Source: Euphorbia lathyris (lineage: Eukaryota; Streptophyta; Magnoliopsida; Malpighiales; Euphorbiaceae). From it: 64,000 bases of DNA. The stretch lies in contig NC_088912.1 of assembly GCF_963576675.1 (NCBI RefSeq), positions 96,501,895 through 96,565,894 of the forward strand, in the 5' to 3' direction. The position numbers and the translations under genes were made by a program. Under the pieces are notes generated by a model. That model saw only the letters and a list, made by a program, of their open reading frames with translations. It was not told the origin of the DNA and searched no databases. Positions 43,338 through 54,950 of the stretch are shown here, in pieces (within the stretch, counting starts at the first letter, position 1; every line of letters starts with the position of its first letter).

Positions 43338-44079
43338 TAATTATAAAAGAACAATTAAAGTAATTTTCATTAAAAAAAATTCTCGAGTTCAAACAAACAT
43401 TCATGTAGAAATTCAGAACATTTTATCAATTTGATTAGTAAAAATGTTTGGAATGATCTTTTATGACAAAATAACTTCGATCAAATATTTGAATATTGAT
43501 CTGTTTTGAAAAACAATGATTGCAACTAATTGCCTAAATGACTTCAGAAGATATATTGTTACAATTGATTAATAAAAAAATTATAATTTGTACGAGACTT
43601 GTCAGACACTCTTTAGGTGGATACTTTCCTAATTAAAAGCTTTCCGCAGCTCGAACTCAAAATCTAAGCTAAGCGACTTGAAGCCCTCAACCGATCAAGC
43701 CAATTTTAAGTGATTAATAACTTATTTGCTATACTTTAGCATATAATAAAAAGTAGGGAAAAAAAACATATTGAAGCCCTAATCTTTCATTTTTTAGTTT
43801 ATTAAAACATTGATCTTTTATTTGAACATATCAAGCATCTGATCATTTATTTTTGCTCGAATTAAGCTCTTATTTGTTAAATTAATTAGTTGCGAACATC
43901 AAATTCAACTATAAATGTGTTATTTATTTTATATGTTTAAAGTTATTATTTTTTATAAGTAAGGTTTTTATTGTATTATTCTATTAGGTGAGTTCGTCCA
44001 TGAACATGATAAACGAATTGCTCATGAGCAGCTTGTTTATTTGTTTACGAGCTTTGGTCAATTAACATGAAAGTTTGGC
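43338..44079. other. AT-rich non-coding DNA
   Basis: No gene. Around 43985-44060 there are GAGTTCG/CATGAGCAGC words like those at 11650-11840. Confidence 0.4.
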
Positions 44080-44340
44080 ATAATGGTGTCATTGGGGGCT
44101 AGACAAAGCATCAAATAAGTCAACCTTAGGATCTAATCTGCCAGGTACGAGACTCGTTACGGCCCGGAGTTTATGAGATGCTAGTAAAGGTCTTTCGCTG
44201 AAACCGAAAGAGCAGGATAAGTGGCGTAAAACCGGGTGGCCCCACCCTCTTCTTTACTATCGAGCTTCTCAGATCCGGGAAGAAGTAAGCCAACGGCTTT
44301 GAGATACGCTTTTTTCGCTAAGGTAAGGCTCCTATGAAAG
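44080..44340. other. Possible organelle-derived insertion
   Basis: A GC-balanced stretch (AAAACCGGGTGGCCCCACCC near 44228, GATCCGGGAAGAAG near 44274) inside AT-rich DNA, styled like plant mitochondrial intergenic sequence. No gene is recognised. Confidence 0.35.
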
Positions 44341-44477
44341 TTTTCGATTTTTGAGATTGATCAATGTTTTGGGCAATTTATTTTCGAATTGAAATTTACA
44401 ACATAAATTAAGATTCAAATTTGAAGTATCTAATTTAAACAGTGTGACGAACAATGAATATAACATGATAAATTTTA

Positions 44478-44513
<36 letters not shown>

Positions 44514-44865
44514 GTAATAGTGTATCACTTTAACTAAATTTAGGGACTACTAAGTCATTTTAAATCAATTTAAGAACCAATGAATAACTTTAAGTAAGTT
44601 ACGGGATGACCATGAAGAACAAAACAAATAATTGAATTCACACCGAACTAGTGGTATTCACATGGACCATAATGACCAAATGAATTTGGTCATTCATCAT
44701 TAGGTCAAATTGATTAAATCTCTAGGATATAGATTCAAAACATCCTAAAGCTTATATTTAATCAGTCTGTATCTAACGGTAAATGATCAAATTCATTTAA
44801 TCATTAGTATCCATGTGAACACTAATGCCACATGGAGAGATAGTATGACTTATAAATAGCGATTT
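44341..44865. other. AT-rich spacer with (ATT)n microsatellite
   Basis: An uninterrupted TTA/ATT repeat at about 44479-44512. The remainder has no ORF. Short TGGTCATTCATCATT/AATGATCAAATTCATT words occur in both orientations near 44690-44800. Confidence 0.5.
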
Positions 44866-45033
44866 GATTAAATGAGATTTTTTGAATGAAGGTTGGGACG
44901 CGCAGACAGCCGGACATCCCAACTAGGTTGGCACCTCCGGCAAAGCCTGCAACCCGAATTTTATTAAAAAGAATGAAAAAAGAATACAAAGGGGGAGAAG
45001 CCAAAAATAAAGGGGAAAACAAGAACCAAAAAA

Positions 45034-48000
45034 CTATCTAACACGAACATGCGCTACATTACATAAATCATCGAAAACGAAGGCTTGACAGGAGGACGGT
45101 GCTGCTGCCCACCACGTTTTTGTTGCTGCTGTTTGACCAATGCTTGCAAGATAGTCCGCAGGTCGATTACCCTCCCTGAATATGTGTGAAGCTCTCCAGT
45201 TCATTTCTGATAATTTCTGAAGACAGGAAATCCAATCCTTTTTAACTTGCCAAGGCACATCCCTGGAGAGCTTGTTTAGAAGATAGATGACATAGCTGGA
45301 ATCCGACTCAATCCACAGAGATTTCCAATTTCTGTCCCAGGCCTCCCCAACCGCCATAATCACAGCCTTCAGTTCTGCAAGCAAAGCAGTAGATTGTTGC
45401 AAAGGGGCCGCAAAACATCCCAGAACGAATCCCCTGTGATTACGGAATATACCCCCTATACCAGCTCTTCCGTTAGGGCCTGAAGCTCCATCCGAGTTGA
45501 TTTTTACCCAGCTAATCGGAGGCGGGATCCAGCGGACAATCCTGATGTCCGGTTCAGGCAGAGGGCGTTGTGGAGCAGCAGTAGACACAACAAATTCATT
45601 GATAAGATTCAGCAGTTTGTAAATGATCATTTGGATTGAAGGGAGGTCTTGATGAAAGATAGCCCGATTTCTGATATACCAGATGTACCATATACATGTA
45701 ATTACAGAGAAGAGCCAACATTTTCTGCTTCGTCTACTAAGCTGAACGTTTCTGATTTGATTACAGAACTCCGTCAAGGAGAATGTCGGACACCTTACCG
45801 AATTTTCACAGCAAACTATCCTCCATAGTCTAGCAGAAACTTTACAAGTAAAGAACAGATGCTCCAAGGTCTCTCCATTTTCTTTACACAGTTCACAGCG
45901 CTGCGCCATGCAGTAACCATTGTATTGCAGCTTATGTTGGACCGATAATCCTCCATGAAGAAGTAACCAGCAGGTGAGAGACCTTCTAGGCGGAATGAAG
46001 GCAGTCCAGATCATTTTACTCCAATTAACTGTATCCCGCTGCTGCAAGTTACCATATACATCTTTGACCGTAAGTCTGCCTGACTCAGTGGGTTTCCAAA
46101 TACAGCAATCCTCAGTGCCGAAGCTGTCAATTTGCATTATGTTATCCTGTATATGTGCAGGAAGGAAATCAAGATTGGCCCAATTGCCGTTTTCGCGGAG
46201 TTCAGACAGCGGCTTAAAGAGGTTAACTTGAAGTCTCTTTGGGATGCTCATCTGATCTGCCACAGTCGGTTCAATCCAGTTTGCAGTCTAGAAGTTCAGG
46301 TTGGATCCCTCGCCAAACCACCATACAGTGTCTCTCATGACAATTCCGTAAATCAGCTTCAAAGAACACCACACGGTTGAATTATATATGTATCGCCTCT
46401 CTAAGCCTGAGGTGCCCAAGAATCTGCATTTTAGCAGTGAGACTATGAACCCATTCCCCTGTAAGATGTCCCAATATAGCTTAGCCATAAGAGCCAGATT
46501 AAACATTTTAAGCTCCTTAATACCCAGGCCACCCTGCCCGATGCTCAAACAGCAAATGCTCCATGGTACCGTGATGAATTTCCGCTGATCCTTATCTCCG
46601 GTCCAGAGGAAATTGCGAATAGCCTTGCTGATTCTCTTAATCAACCCACATGGCCATTTGTAAATCATGAACGAGTGAACAAGTGCACCGGTCATAGATG
46701 ATTTGATTAGAGTAAGTCTTCCAGCCATTGAGAGTGACTTACCTCTCCAGAGATTGAAGCGGCTAAGGAATTTGTCAGCAAGCGGCTGCAAGTGCCGAGT
46801 TCTGGGTGCTCCCTGGAACAACGGGACTCCTAAATAATTGATGGGAAGCGAAACAATCTTAATTCCCAGAATCTCCGCCATCCTACCTTTCCGAGTTGCT
46901 GGAATATGATTTCCAAATATGGCCTGAGATTTGTCCCAGTTAACCGCCTAACCAGACATTGATTCGTACAGGTAAAAAATTTCTTTAATGCACCTCATGT
47001 TTCTAAGTGATGCCCTGCAGAAAATCAACATGTCGTCGGCATACAGGAGATGAGAAGGAAATTCAGTATCCTTGGTATATCCCATAGGAAGAAGACTTCC
47101 ATCTTCCACCTTTTTGGTGATCCATCTACCCAAAAAATCCTCCGCCAGGCCAAAGAGAGTGGATGAGAGAGGGTCACCCTGTCTGACACCGCATGAGCAG
47201 CTGAAGAAGCCTTTAATACCACCCCCAATAGAGATTGACATCCTTGCAGATCTTAGAATCTCTAGAATTCAGTTTCTGAACTTGAGAGAGAAGCCAAACG
47301 AGTCAAGGACAGTAAGCAGAAAATTCCAGTCTAAGGTATCAAAGGCCTTCCTGATGTCAATTTTCAGCGCCAGATTACCCCCAAAGCACTTTTTTTGAGT
47401 AAGTTAACACCCTCAGATGCAGCAGCAATGCATTGGTGGATGCTTCTGCTAGAAATGAAGCCAAACTGATTATTCGATGTAATTCTAGCAGCAATAGGCG
47501 CAATTCTGTTTGAAAGGATTCTAGAGATGATCTTGTAGTTGAAATTTCCCATTGCTACCGGTCTGAATTGATGAACCTCATTGGCTCCTTCAGTCTTGGG
47601 AATAAGAGAGATGATACTCGAGTTCAATCCAGGGAGCATGTAACCAGTGTCAAAGAAACTGATCACCATCCTGCACACATCAGGACCTATAATATCCCAG
47701 TAATGTTGGTAGAATGCGCCACCAAAACCATCAGGCCCAGGAGAGCTATCTCTGCTCATGTGGAAAACTGCATCCCGAATCTCAGAAATACTCGGATTCC
47801 TTATTAGCTCTTCATTATCACTGTCAGTCACACTGCCTGGGATAACAACATTAATTGCATCATAGTTTATTTGTCTTACTTGGCCGGTGAATAGGGTCTC
47901 ATAGTAATTGATCACATGCTGTCCAATCGTCCTTTCATCATTCACTATTACGCTATCAATTAGAAGGCAATCCAGCGAGCATTGAACCTTTCTAATTTTT

Positions 48001-49088
48001 GCCGAGCGGTGGAAAAAGGAAGAGTTCCGATCCCCAACATTAAGCCATTTTTCTCTGCTTTTATCCCTGAGAAGCATTTCTTGGTTGAGCAACTGAATCT
48101 CAAGATCACGCTGTGCATCCTTCTCTTGAGCAGATCGGATGTCGTTCAGCCCTTCTCTGGCAATTAGACCCTGTATCTCTTCTAGCTTCTTCAAAGCATT
48201 AGCTATGTTATTTTCCACTCTCCCAAAAACCTCATTGTTCCAGATTCTGAGCTTAGGCCGAAGAGTTTTAAGCTTATGACATAGCAGTTGTGCTGGAGGT
48301 AGAGATATAGAGCTTGAAGCCCAGTGATCGGCAACTAGTTGATGTAAAGAGTCATGAGTGGTCCACATGGAGTAGAAACGAAATCTTCCCTTACGGATAG
48401 ATCCATTGATACAAGATAGAAGGATCGGGGAATGATCCGAATTAGCTCGAGGCAGAACCGAGCATAAGATCCTGTCCCAGCTATCAATGAAAGATTCATT
48501 CACCAGAGCTCTATCAAGCTTGCTCTCCACATGATCAGCACCTATTCTGCCATTAGTCCAGGTGTAAGGCAGCCCGCTGCTTTCCACTTCAGTCAATTCT
48601 GCAGCACTAATGAAATCCCTGAATTCCCTGTAGCTTCTGGAGGAAGGAGGTCTGCCAGTTTTCTCATGAGCACCTTTGATTGCATTGAAGTCCCCAACCA
48701 CCATTCGGTTTCCGTTACCATCCATCCCAGAGATTGAATCCCAAAGGAGACGCCTCCTATCTGCGCTGTTCTTCCCATAAACAAAGGAAAGATGAAAGTT
48801 CTGAGCATTTAAAGAGTATCTCAAGGTGATGTGCTGCTCATGGTTTATAATATCTTGACAACAATTTTTGATTCCCGTCTTACAGAAAAGCCATATGGAA
48901 TTGCAGTCATTCCTGCAAATAAAATGAAGCCCCAGAGATCTCCATAATGTATCAGTTATTCTGTCAAACTCCACCATTGGCTCTGATAAACAAACAAAGT
49001 CTGGTCTATTGGTGTTACATAAGAGCTTTAGAGCCCTTTGGGTACCCGAGTTATGGATCCCTCTACAGTTCCAGTACAGACAGATCAT
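45034..49088 (-). pseudogene. L1 LINE ORF2: endonuclease, reverse transcriptase, RNase H
   Basis: ATG at 49088 overlaps the ORF1 stop (ATGA). The apurinic-type endonuclease comes first (YWNCRGIHN, CLSEPMVE, VVGDFNAIKG, LPYTWTNG, ANSDHSPILL). RT follows (SSPGPDGFGGAFYQHYW, ISLIPKTEGA, FRPVAMGNFNYKIISRIL, NNQFGFISSRSIHQ, GVRQGDPLSSTLFGLAEDFL, catalytic YADD in HLLYADDMLIF). Then come the zf-RVT region (WKPTESGRLTVKDVY, CELCKENGETLEHLFFTC) and RNase H with its Asp, Glu, Asp, Asp set (KINSDGAS, LLAELKAV, IESDSSYV, NRPADYLASIG). Lesions: one base lost in an A7 run (47390-47396), and stops at 47269-47271, 46948-46950 and 46288-46290. It ends at 45034. Four small lesions in 4 kb suggest a fairly young copy. 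Confidence 0.93.
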
Positions 49089-50383
49089 GTAAAAGTGCTA
49101 TTGGGCCGAGCATAGCCCTTCAATCGGGCATCGATAGATTTGGCTTTGGATTTTTTCCTAGAGGTAATCCATTGACTTCCCTCAGCAGCATAGTCAAGCT
49201 TATTCCTGCTTTTGGTTCTCAGTAAATGCTCATTCCATTCAATAGATTCGGAAAGAAAATTTACCTCCAAGTCTGGTGATTTTGCGTCTATGCCTTCAGT
49301 GTCAGCTTCCGAGCATTGCTCCTCTTCATAAGTCACATCCTTAGAACCCGATTTATTTGTCAAAACTTCTTTCCCTTTAGACGCTGAGTTATGTATGATA
49401 ATTTGCAAAGGATTGTCCATCTGCAGATTTTCCGCATCCCCCTTTGAACCACTTTCATCATTCCTTTCTTGCTATTTTACCGTGCCTTCCGCGGAGGGCG
49501 AGTTCCTTTCAGCAGCTTTCCCCTGCTTTTTCTTTTGTGTGTTCCGTCGAGTATCAGAGCTAGAATTGCGCCGGCACTGGGCAGATGTGTGTCCAATGGA
49601 AGAGCGTGTACCACAAAGCTCAGGCAGATTCTCATAGTCCACATAAACCCAATGTTTGTGATTAGTCGTGTCTAATCTAATCTCTGATTGAATCTCCTTG
49701 GACAAGTCAATGTCAACTAAGACCCTTGCATAGTGCCCAAATTCTCCGCTTACAGTATTGTGATCAAAGCGAATGGGAACTCCAATCGCTCTAGCAATAT
49801 TTGCAATAATTCTGGTGTCCCAAAATTCCCAAGGTAAGTTGAAAATACGAATCCATACCTGAGCCGAGGTGTTTCTATGCAGCTCAGGGCAGAAACCCGG
49901 AGTCCATGGAGAGAATCTAATGATGCCAGGTTTAAGCGCAATGGATCCTTGTCCCCAGATAGCATGGAGGGCATCTTCAGAAGGCATGATGATCTGATAG
50001 AATCCTTTCCCCAGGGAAATCAATTGCCAGTCGAATTTCCGCTTCCAAACTTGATTCAGTTTGTGTTTGAGATCCGCATGTTTCCACGGTCGATCCCCTT
50101 TGCTCAATGTAACTCGACCAATCACCGAGTACTGGACCTTCTTAATTCTCTCCTCGTAAATTTCCTGAGGAATACGAACTGCCTTGAATCCTCCCTCCTC
50201 AGCGATAAGTGGTTGCGATGGAGACGGGATCGTTGTGTGCTTCACCTCGCCCTTTACTGCCTCTGCAAATGAAGGTTTCTTCTTGGATGTCGAATTGGAG
50301 AAGTTTTCGAAAGCTTTCCTATCAAACAGGTGTGCAATTGCAAACGGCGAGCCGCCGGTTGCCGGAGAAGAAGGTTTCGCCAT
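49085..50383 (-). pseudogene. L1 LINE ORF1: nucleic-acid-binding (DUF4283/zinc knuckle) protein
   Basis: The frame begins at ATG 50383. Residues about 70-200 are the DUF4283-type domain of plant L1 ORF1 (WKHADLKHKLNQVWKRKFDW, GFYQIIMPSEDALHAIW, AQVWIRIFNLPWEFWD). The zinc-knuckle region follows (YENLPELCGTRSSIGHTSAQ then C). In a normal CCHC knuckle the second Cys sits three residues after the first; here that position is Arg, so zinc binding should fail. A basic tail follows. One TAG near 49470 interrupts the frame, which then continues to the stop at 49085-49087 overlapping the ORF2 start. ORF1 proteins coat the LINE RNA. Confidence 0.88.
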
Positions 50384-50488
50384 GGAGTTAGGTTTACGGC
50401 GCCGCCATCAATTACACCAATATTTTACTTCCGATTAAATGAGATAAAACTACCCATAAAGAACGATGTTGTTTTTGTGAGAAGTTTG

Positions 50489-51034
50489 GGCTATAATAAA
50501 CCTTCACGACTAGGAACAATTTTATCCCCAACGTCTAAAATTGTACAATTTTATCCATAACTTTTGCAGGCAAGAGCAATTTTACCCCTAACGTTGTCAA
50601 GTTGGATCAATTTGAGAAATAATTCATTAAAGTGTCATCTAGGTAATGAATCTTATCATCTACACTTCATGTGTGAGTCATTTTATCAATAATTAGTAAC
50701 AAATCATAAACATATGATTAGACGTGAAATTTAAAAAAAATAAAAAAAAATATAATATCTATTGTACGAGTTGGACAAAAATATTTCAAAATATTTCACC
50801 GTATTTATAAATATTAATCTCCAATTCCGTTATTAAATCACATAAAATATGATTTTTTTTAAATCAAACCGATATACAATTGGTGCAGAAGAAGGAACAA
50901 AATATCTGTGTTTTATAATATGTCTGAAATTGATCGAACTTGATAATATTTTGGGTAAAATTGCACCATTTTAGACATTATGAGTAAAATTACTCCTGAC
51001 TGTAAATGTTAGGGGTATTTTTCTACTTTATCCC
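50489..51034. mobile_element. Foldback family F1, copy 2 (degenerate left end)
   Basis: The left arm AACAATTTTATCCCCAACG and the right arm (GGGTAAAATTGCACC, GGTATTTTTCTACTTTATCC) match copies 1 and 3. The left terminus has lost about 20 bases, so no target duplication can be placed. Confidence 0.65.
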
Positions 51035-51136
51035 GAAAAATAAGGGATGAAGCAAAATTGCAAAGAAATTTAGTAAATGACGTTAATTGCAATTCTCAAT
51101 TGCACCGTAGAATTTGAGATCCAACTTCTATACTAT

Positions 51137-51559
51137 GGCCCTGTTTGGGAATTAGCTGTTAGCTGTTAGCTGATTACATTAGCTGTTAGCTGTTAGCTGA
51201 TTACATTAGCTGATTTGACTAGCTGATTTGATTAGCTATTTGTATAGACCTGTTTGGTAAAAATTAGCTGATTGATAATAGCGGTTTGTGCAAAAAGACG
51301 AATAAGGGCATTAATTTTGGCGCAGGAGAAGAGGGAGTCTATCTATTAGGGTTAAAGAAGTCCATTAATTTTAATATTGCAAAACGCTAATTGAAAAAGC
51401 TCCTTTTAAGAGCTTTTTCTAAATTAGCGTTTTCATCCCAAAACTCTCTCCCAAACCTCTCTCCACCAAACACTCCAATTAGCGGTTTCAGTGGTCAAAC
51501 CTCTAAAGTTGGTCAAAACCGCTCTTTTTATCCCAAAACGCTCTTTACCAAACATGGCC
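51137..51559. mobile_element. hAT-like MITE with TTAGCTG repeats
   Basis: It starts GGCCCTGTTTGG and ends CCAAACATGGCC. The left part has repeated TTAGCTGTTAGCTGATTAC words. The right arm carries CGCTCTTT/CCCAAAAC words complementary to part of the interior. The target duplication is unclear. Confidence 0.65.
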
Positions 51560-52837
51560 TATATATAATAGCGGAAGCAGAGAGAATTTACAAGAAGTGT
51601 TTTAGAGGCTTTTTGGTTTAGTTGGCATCGTAAGCAAAAAGAATAAATGAGTTAATGAGTTTTAATTATTTTTATATTATAATTACTATATTAACATATT
51701 ATTTATTGTCACTTACTGGTCTATTAATTAAAATAATAAAAGAAAATAAGAGTTACAGAAATGTGAAAAAACACAAAGTGAATGAAAGCCAAAAGTCACA
51801 AATAAACCTATATATAAAACATGATATATAGTATTTCATCATTATATTCATTGGCCACCGAAAATCAAAAGCCTCATCGACCTTTAATTTTGATTATGTA
51901 TTTAGTTTTGTTCTTAATCTTATAATTTTGTTCTTACTTCAAATAATACAGTCTTATAATTTTATTTTTACTTCATTAAGAGATTCATATTTATTTAGAA
52001 GCAGTTTCCATTGATAAAATGTATTAATAGCATTGTTTTCAAGAATTGGGAGACTTTAGACTTTGATATCTCCAATTGAATAAATCCGATGGAAATAGAA
52101 GAGGCATAAACAACTAAAATCAGGAAAAGCAAATGTGTCAAAAATGACAGGAAATCGTTATGTTTCAAAAGGGAATTATTCGATTTTTTTCATATGTATC
52201 AGTTATTTTGTTCTTAATTTTGTTGCTCCCCACCTCTCGTTGTCTTATGTATGTTTTCTTTTTTATTCGTTTTTTTTTTCAAAATGACTAAATAAAGATT
52301 TTGTATATTTATTATTTTTTAATATAAGTTATTAGGTGTAATCGTTTCGTTTGTTAACTCTAACTAAAATTTGGATTTTCAGCTTTATATGAACTCAATT
52401 GTTAGGCTGAATTGCAGTTAGATTAATTTTCAAATTCAGAACTTGGTGAAGTCTACCTTTTTTTTTAATTTAGGTTTATCCAACTCATATGGATTGAATT
52501 TTTTATTTTTATATTTTTTGTACGAATAAATTTAAAGTTTTTCACAATACTGTTTATTAAAGTAGGAAACGTATTGAAGAAAATAATTAAAAATGTATGA
52601 AACATTATACGTACAACGAAATTTATTTCAATTATAAATCATGTTTTGTCATGATTACCATTTTAAGTTTTTTTCTCATTTTTAGTGATTTGGATATAGT
52701 AACAAAGAAAAATTAAAAATATTGTATCTAATCTAATTTATATATTTTTTTTGGTAGAACTAATCTAATTTATATTTAATAAATAGAACAAAATAACTTG
52801 CAAAATATCCCAACGAAAAAAAATTATATAACGACAC
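51560..52837. other. AT-rich non-coding DNA
   Basis: No gene or recognisable element. From about 52735 there is a partial copy of the tandem unit seen at 53798-54240 (ACTTGCAAAATATCCCAACG), so the foldback at 52847 landed inside that repeat. Confidence 0.45.
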
Positions 52838-52846
52838 AAAAATATA

Positions 52847-53784
52847 GGGATAAGGTACTAAAAGTGGCCTAAGGTTTTTGGGGAAGTACCAATTTAGGAT
52901 CAATGTTCAAAATAGCACCTATATAGGCTTAACGTTTACAACATAATATCAATTTAGGCTTAATGTTTACAATATAGCATCAATTTAGACCTCACGTACA
53001 AAATAGCACCAATATAGGTTTAACATTTACAAAATAATACGAATTTAAGCTTAACGTTTACAAAATATATCCAATTTAAGCTAAATGTCACAATTAAATT
53101 AACCATATTATATTCTTTTTCTATAAACTTTATATGTTATCTTTTTATTTAGTTCTATTTTCTTATTTATTATAATACAATTAATTAGTTTTCTTGCTCA
53201 TTAAAACCTTATATTTGTTTTTCATCAACCATTCCATAACTCCTAAATTACATGGCTCATGTAATATATGCAAACTAAAAGTAATTGAATATCCACAATA
53301 TTTTGAACATTAGTTAAAATAATATTGATACAGGTCCGTGTTCGAAATATTGTGGATATTCAATTACTTTTAGTTTGCATATATTACATGAGCAATGAAA
53401 TTTAGTTGTCATGGAATCATTTATGAAAAAAGAATATAAGATTTTAATGAGCAAAAATACTAATTAATTGTATTATAATAAATAAGAATATAGAACAAAA
53501 TAAAAAGATAACATATAAAGTTAATAGGGAAAGAATATAATATGATTAATTTAATTATGACGTTTAGCTTAAATTGTATATATTTTGTAAAACGTTAAGC
53601 TTAAATTCGTATTATTTTGTAAACGTTAAGCATATATTGGTGCTATTTTGCACATGAGGCCTAAATTAATGTTATATTGTAAACGTTAAGCCTAAATTGA
53701 TATTATGTTGTAAACGTCAAACCTATATTGGTGTTATTTTGAACGTCGAGCCTAAATTAGTACTTCCCCAAAAACCTTAGGCCT
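52847..53784. mobile_element. Large foldback element, arms ~450 bp, 9-bp TSD AAAAATATA
   Basis: It begins GGGATAAGGTACTAAAAGTG and ends AGGCCTATCTTATCCC. Arms mirror each other to a small central loop near 53300-53340. AAAAATATA stands at 52838-52846 and, one base out, 53786-53794. Each arm has repeated TTTAGGCTTAACGTTTAC/AAACGTTAAGC units. The 9-bp duplication suggests Mutator mobilisation. No coding capacity. Confidence 0.8.
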
Positions 53785-53797
53785 ATCTTATCCCAAA

Positions 53798-54240
53798 AAA
53801 TATATAAGGACCCGTTCAAAATTCATTCATTTAACTTTAATAAATAGCATTAAAATCAATATTACTAAAAAAAAAATTATATTTATATTTAATAGATATA
53901 ATAAAATAACTTACAAAATATCCCAATAAAAAAATTTATATAATGAAAAAAATATATAAAGGATCCATTCAAATTCATTTTATCTAACTTTAATAAATAG
54001 CTTTAAAACCAATATAACTGAAAAAAAAATTATAACACATTGACAAAAACAATATGTAAGAATCCATTCAAATTTCATTCATTTAAGTTTAATAAATAGC
54101 ATTAAAACCAATATAACTGAAATAAAATTATATTTATATTTAATAGATATAATAAAATAACGTATACAATATCCCAACGAAAACAAATTATATAACGATA
54201 AAAAATATGTAAGGATCCATTCAAATTCCATCATTTAACT
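53798..54240. repeat. AT-rich tandem repeat (~155-163-bp unit, one shortened)
   Basis: GGATCCATTCAAATTC-type words start at 53798, 53961, 54060 and 54213. Units contain TTTAATAAATAGC and AAAATATCCCAA. The 99-bp step reflects an internal deletion. A further partial copy lies left of the foldback. Confidence 0.7.
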
Positions 54241-54241
54241 T

Positions 54242-54515
54242 TAATTTTTTTTTTTTTTTTTGGTAGGATAGGAAAGGAAAAACAGAACACCACAAAAACA
54301 AAGACTTAGCCCGGGATCAGTCTAGGAAAACCGACCCCAACCATATCATCCCTCAGAAGAGAAGAAAGGAAGTTAGGAGGAAAAGAGAAGGTAGAAACTC
54401 CCAGACTCCTCATGTGGCCTTCTTCTGCAAGACGGTCCGCCACCCCGTTTTGCTCCCTGAAAATGTGACAGAAATTGATGGACTCGAAAGAAGAACAAAA
54501 CCTTCTTATCCCTTT
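54242..54515 (-). mobile_element. L1 LINE 3' end, 5'-truncated
   Basis: A T-run at about 54246-54260 is the poly-A tail on the minus strand. Upstream on that strand is the RNase H end: SINFCHIFREQNGVADRLAE then EGHMRSL, then an LIPG-type tail and stop. It is close to but not the same as the end of the 44879-50432 LINE. The 5' boundary is uncertain. Confidence 0.65.
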
Positions 54516-54950
54516 GATTACATTTTATGCAAGTTCATGAGCTAAATGAACATTTTATGCAAATTGAGGGGGTTATCAGAACACTTTGAAAGTTTAGGGG
54601 ACCAATCAAGCTTTTTAGATAAGTTCAGGGCAAATGATGTATTAAGCCTAATTTGGTTTGAGCCCAAATGCAATTACAGCAGATGAAATACGAACAAGCA
54701 ATAAAAACACAGCGAAGAGAGAACAAAACTATGTCGTTTGATTAACATAATTGATTGGCAAAAAATGAGTTTGGTTTCTCAAGAGATGCCAGAATGTATA
54801 TAAATAAAATATTTGTGATTTCATTAATAAATACAATATTTATGATTTCATCAATTTGCTTTGTCGAGTCATTCCAATGATTTTATAGAAAGAAATTGAA
54901 CCAGATAAACCTTAAAGTTAAATTACCATCTATGCATTTTATAAACCTTA
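54516..54950. other. Non-coding, mTERF-flank-like in part
   Basis: No gene. AGAGAACAAAACTATGTCG near 54717 resembles the 5' flank of the intact mTERF gene (about 60835), so this may be the start of another decayed mTERF copy. Confidence 0.4.

Larger units (their letters stand above)
44879..50432 (-). mobile_element. Full-length L1-type LINE, 13-bp TSD GATTAAATGAGAT
   Basis: GATTAAATGAGAT stands at 44866-44878 and 50433-50445. The 3' end on the minus strand has a short A tail (TTTT on the plus strand right after the left duplication). ORF1 and ORF2 together fill the element, about 5.55 kb, so it is not 5'-truncated. Confidence 0.92.
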
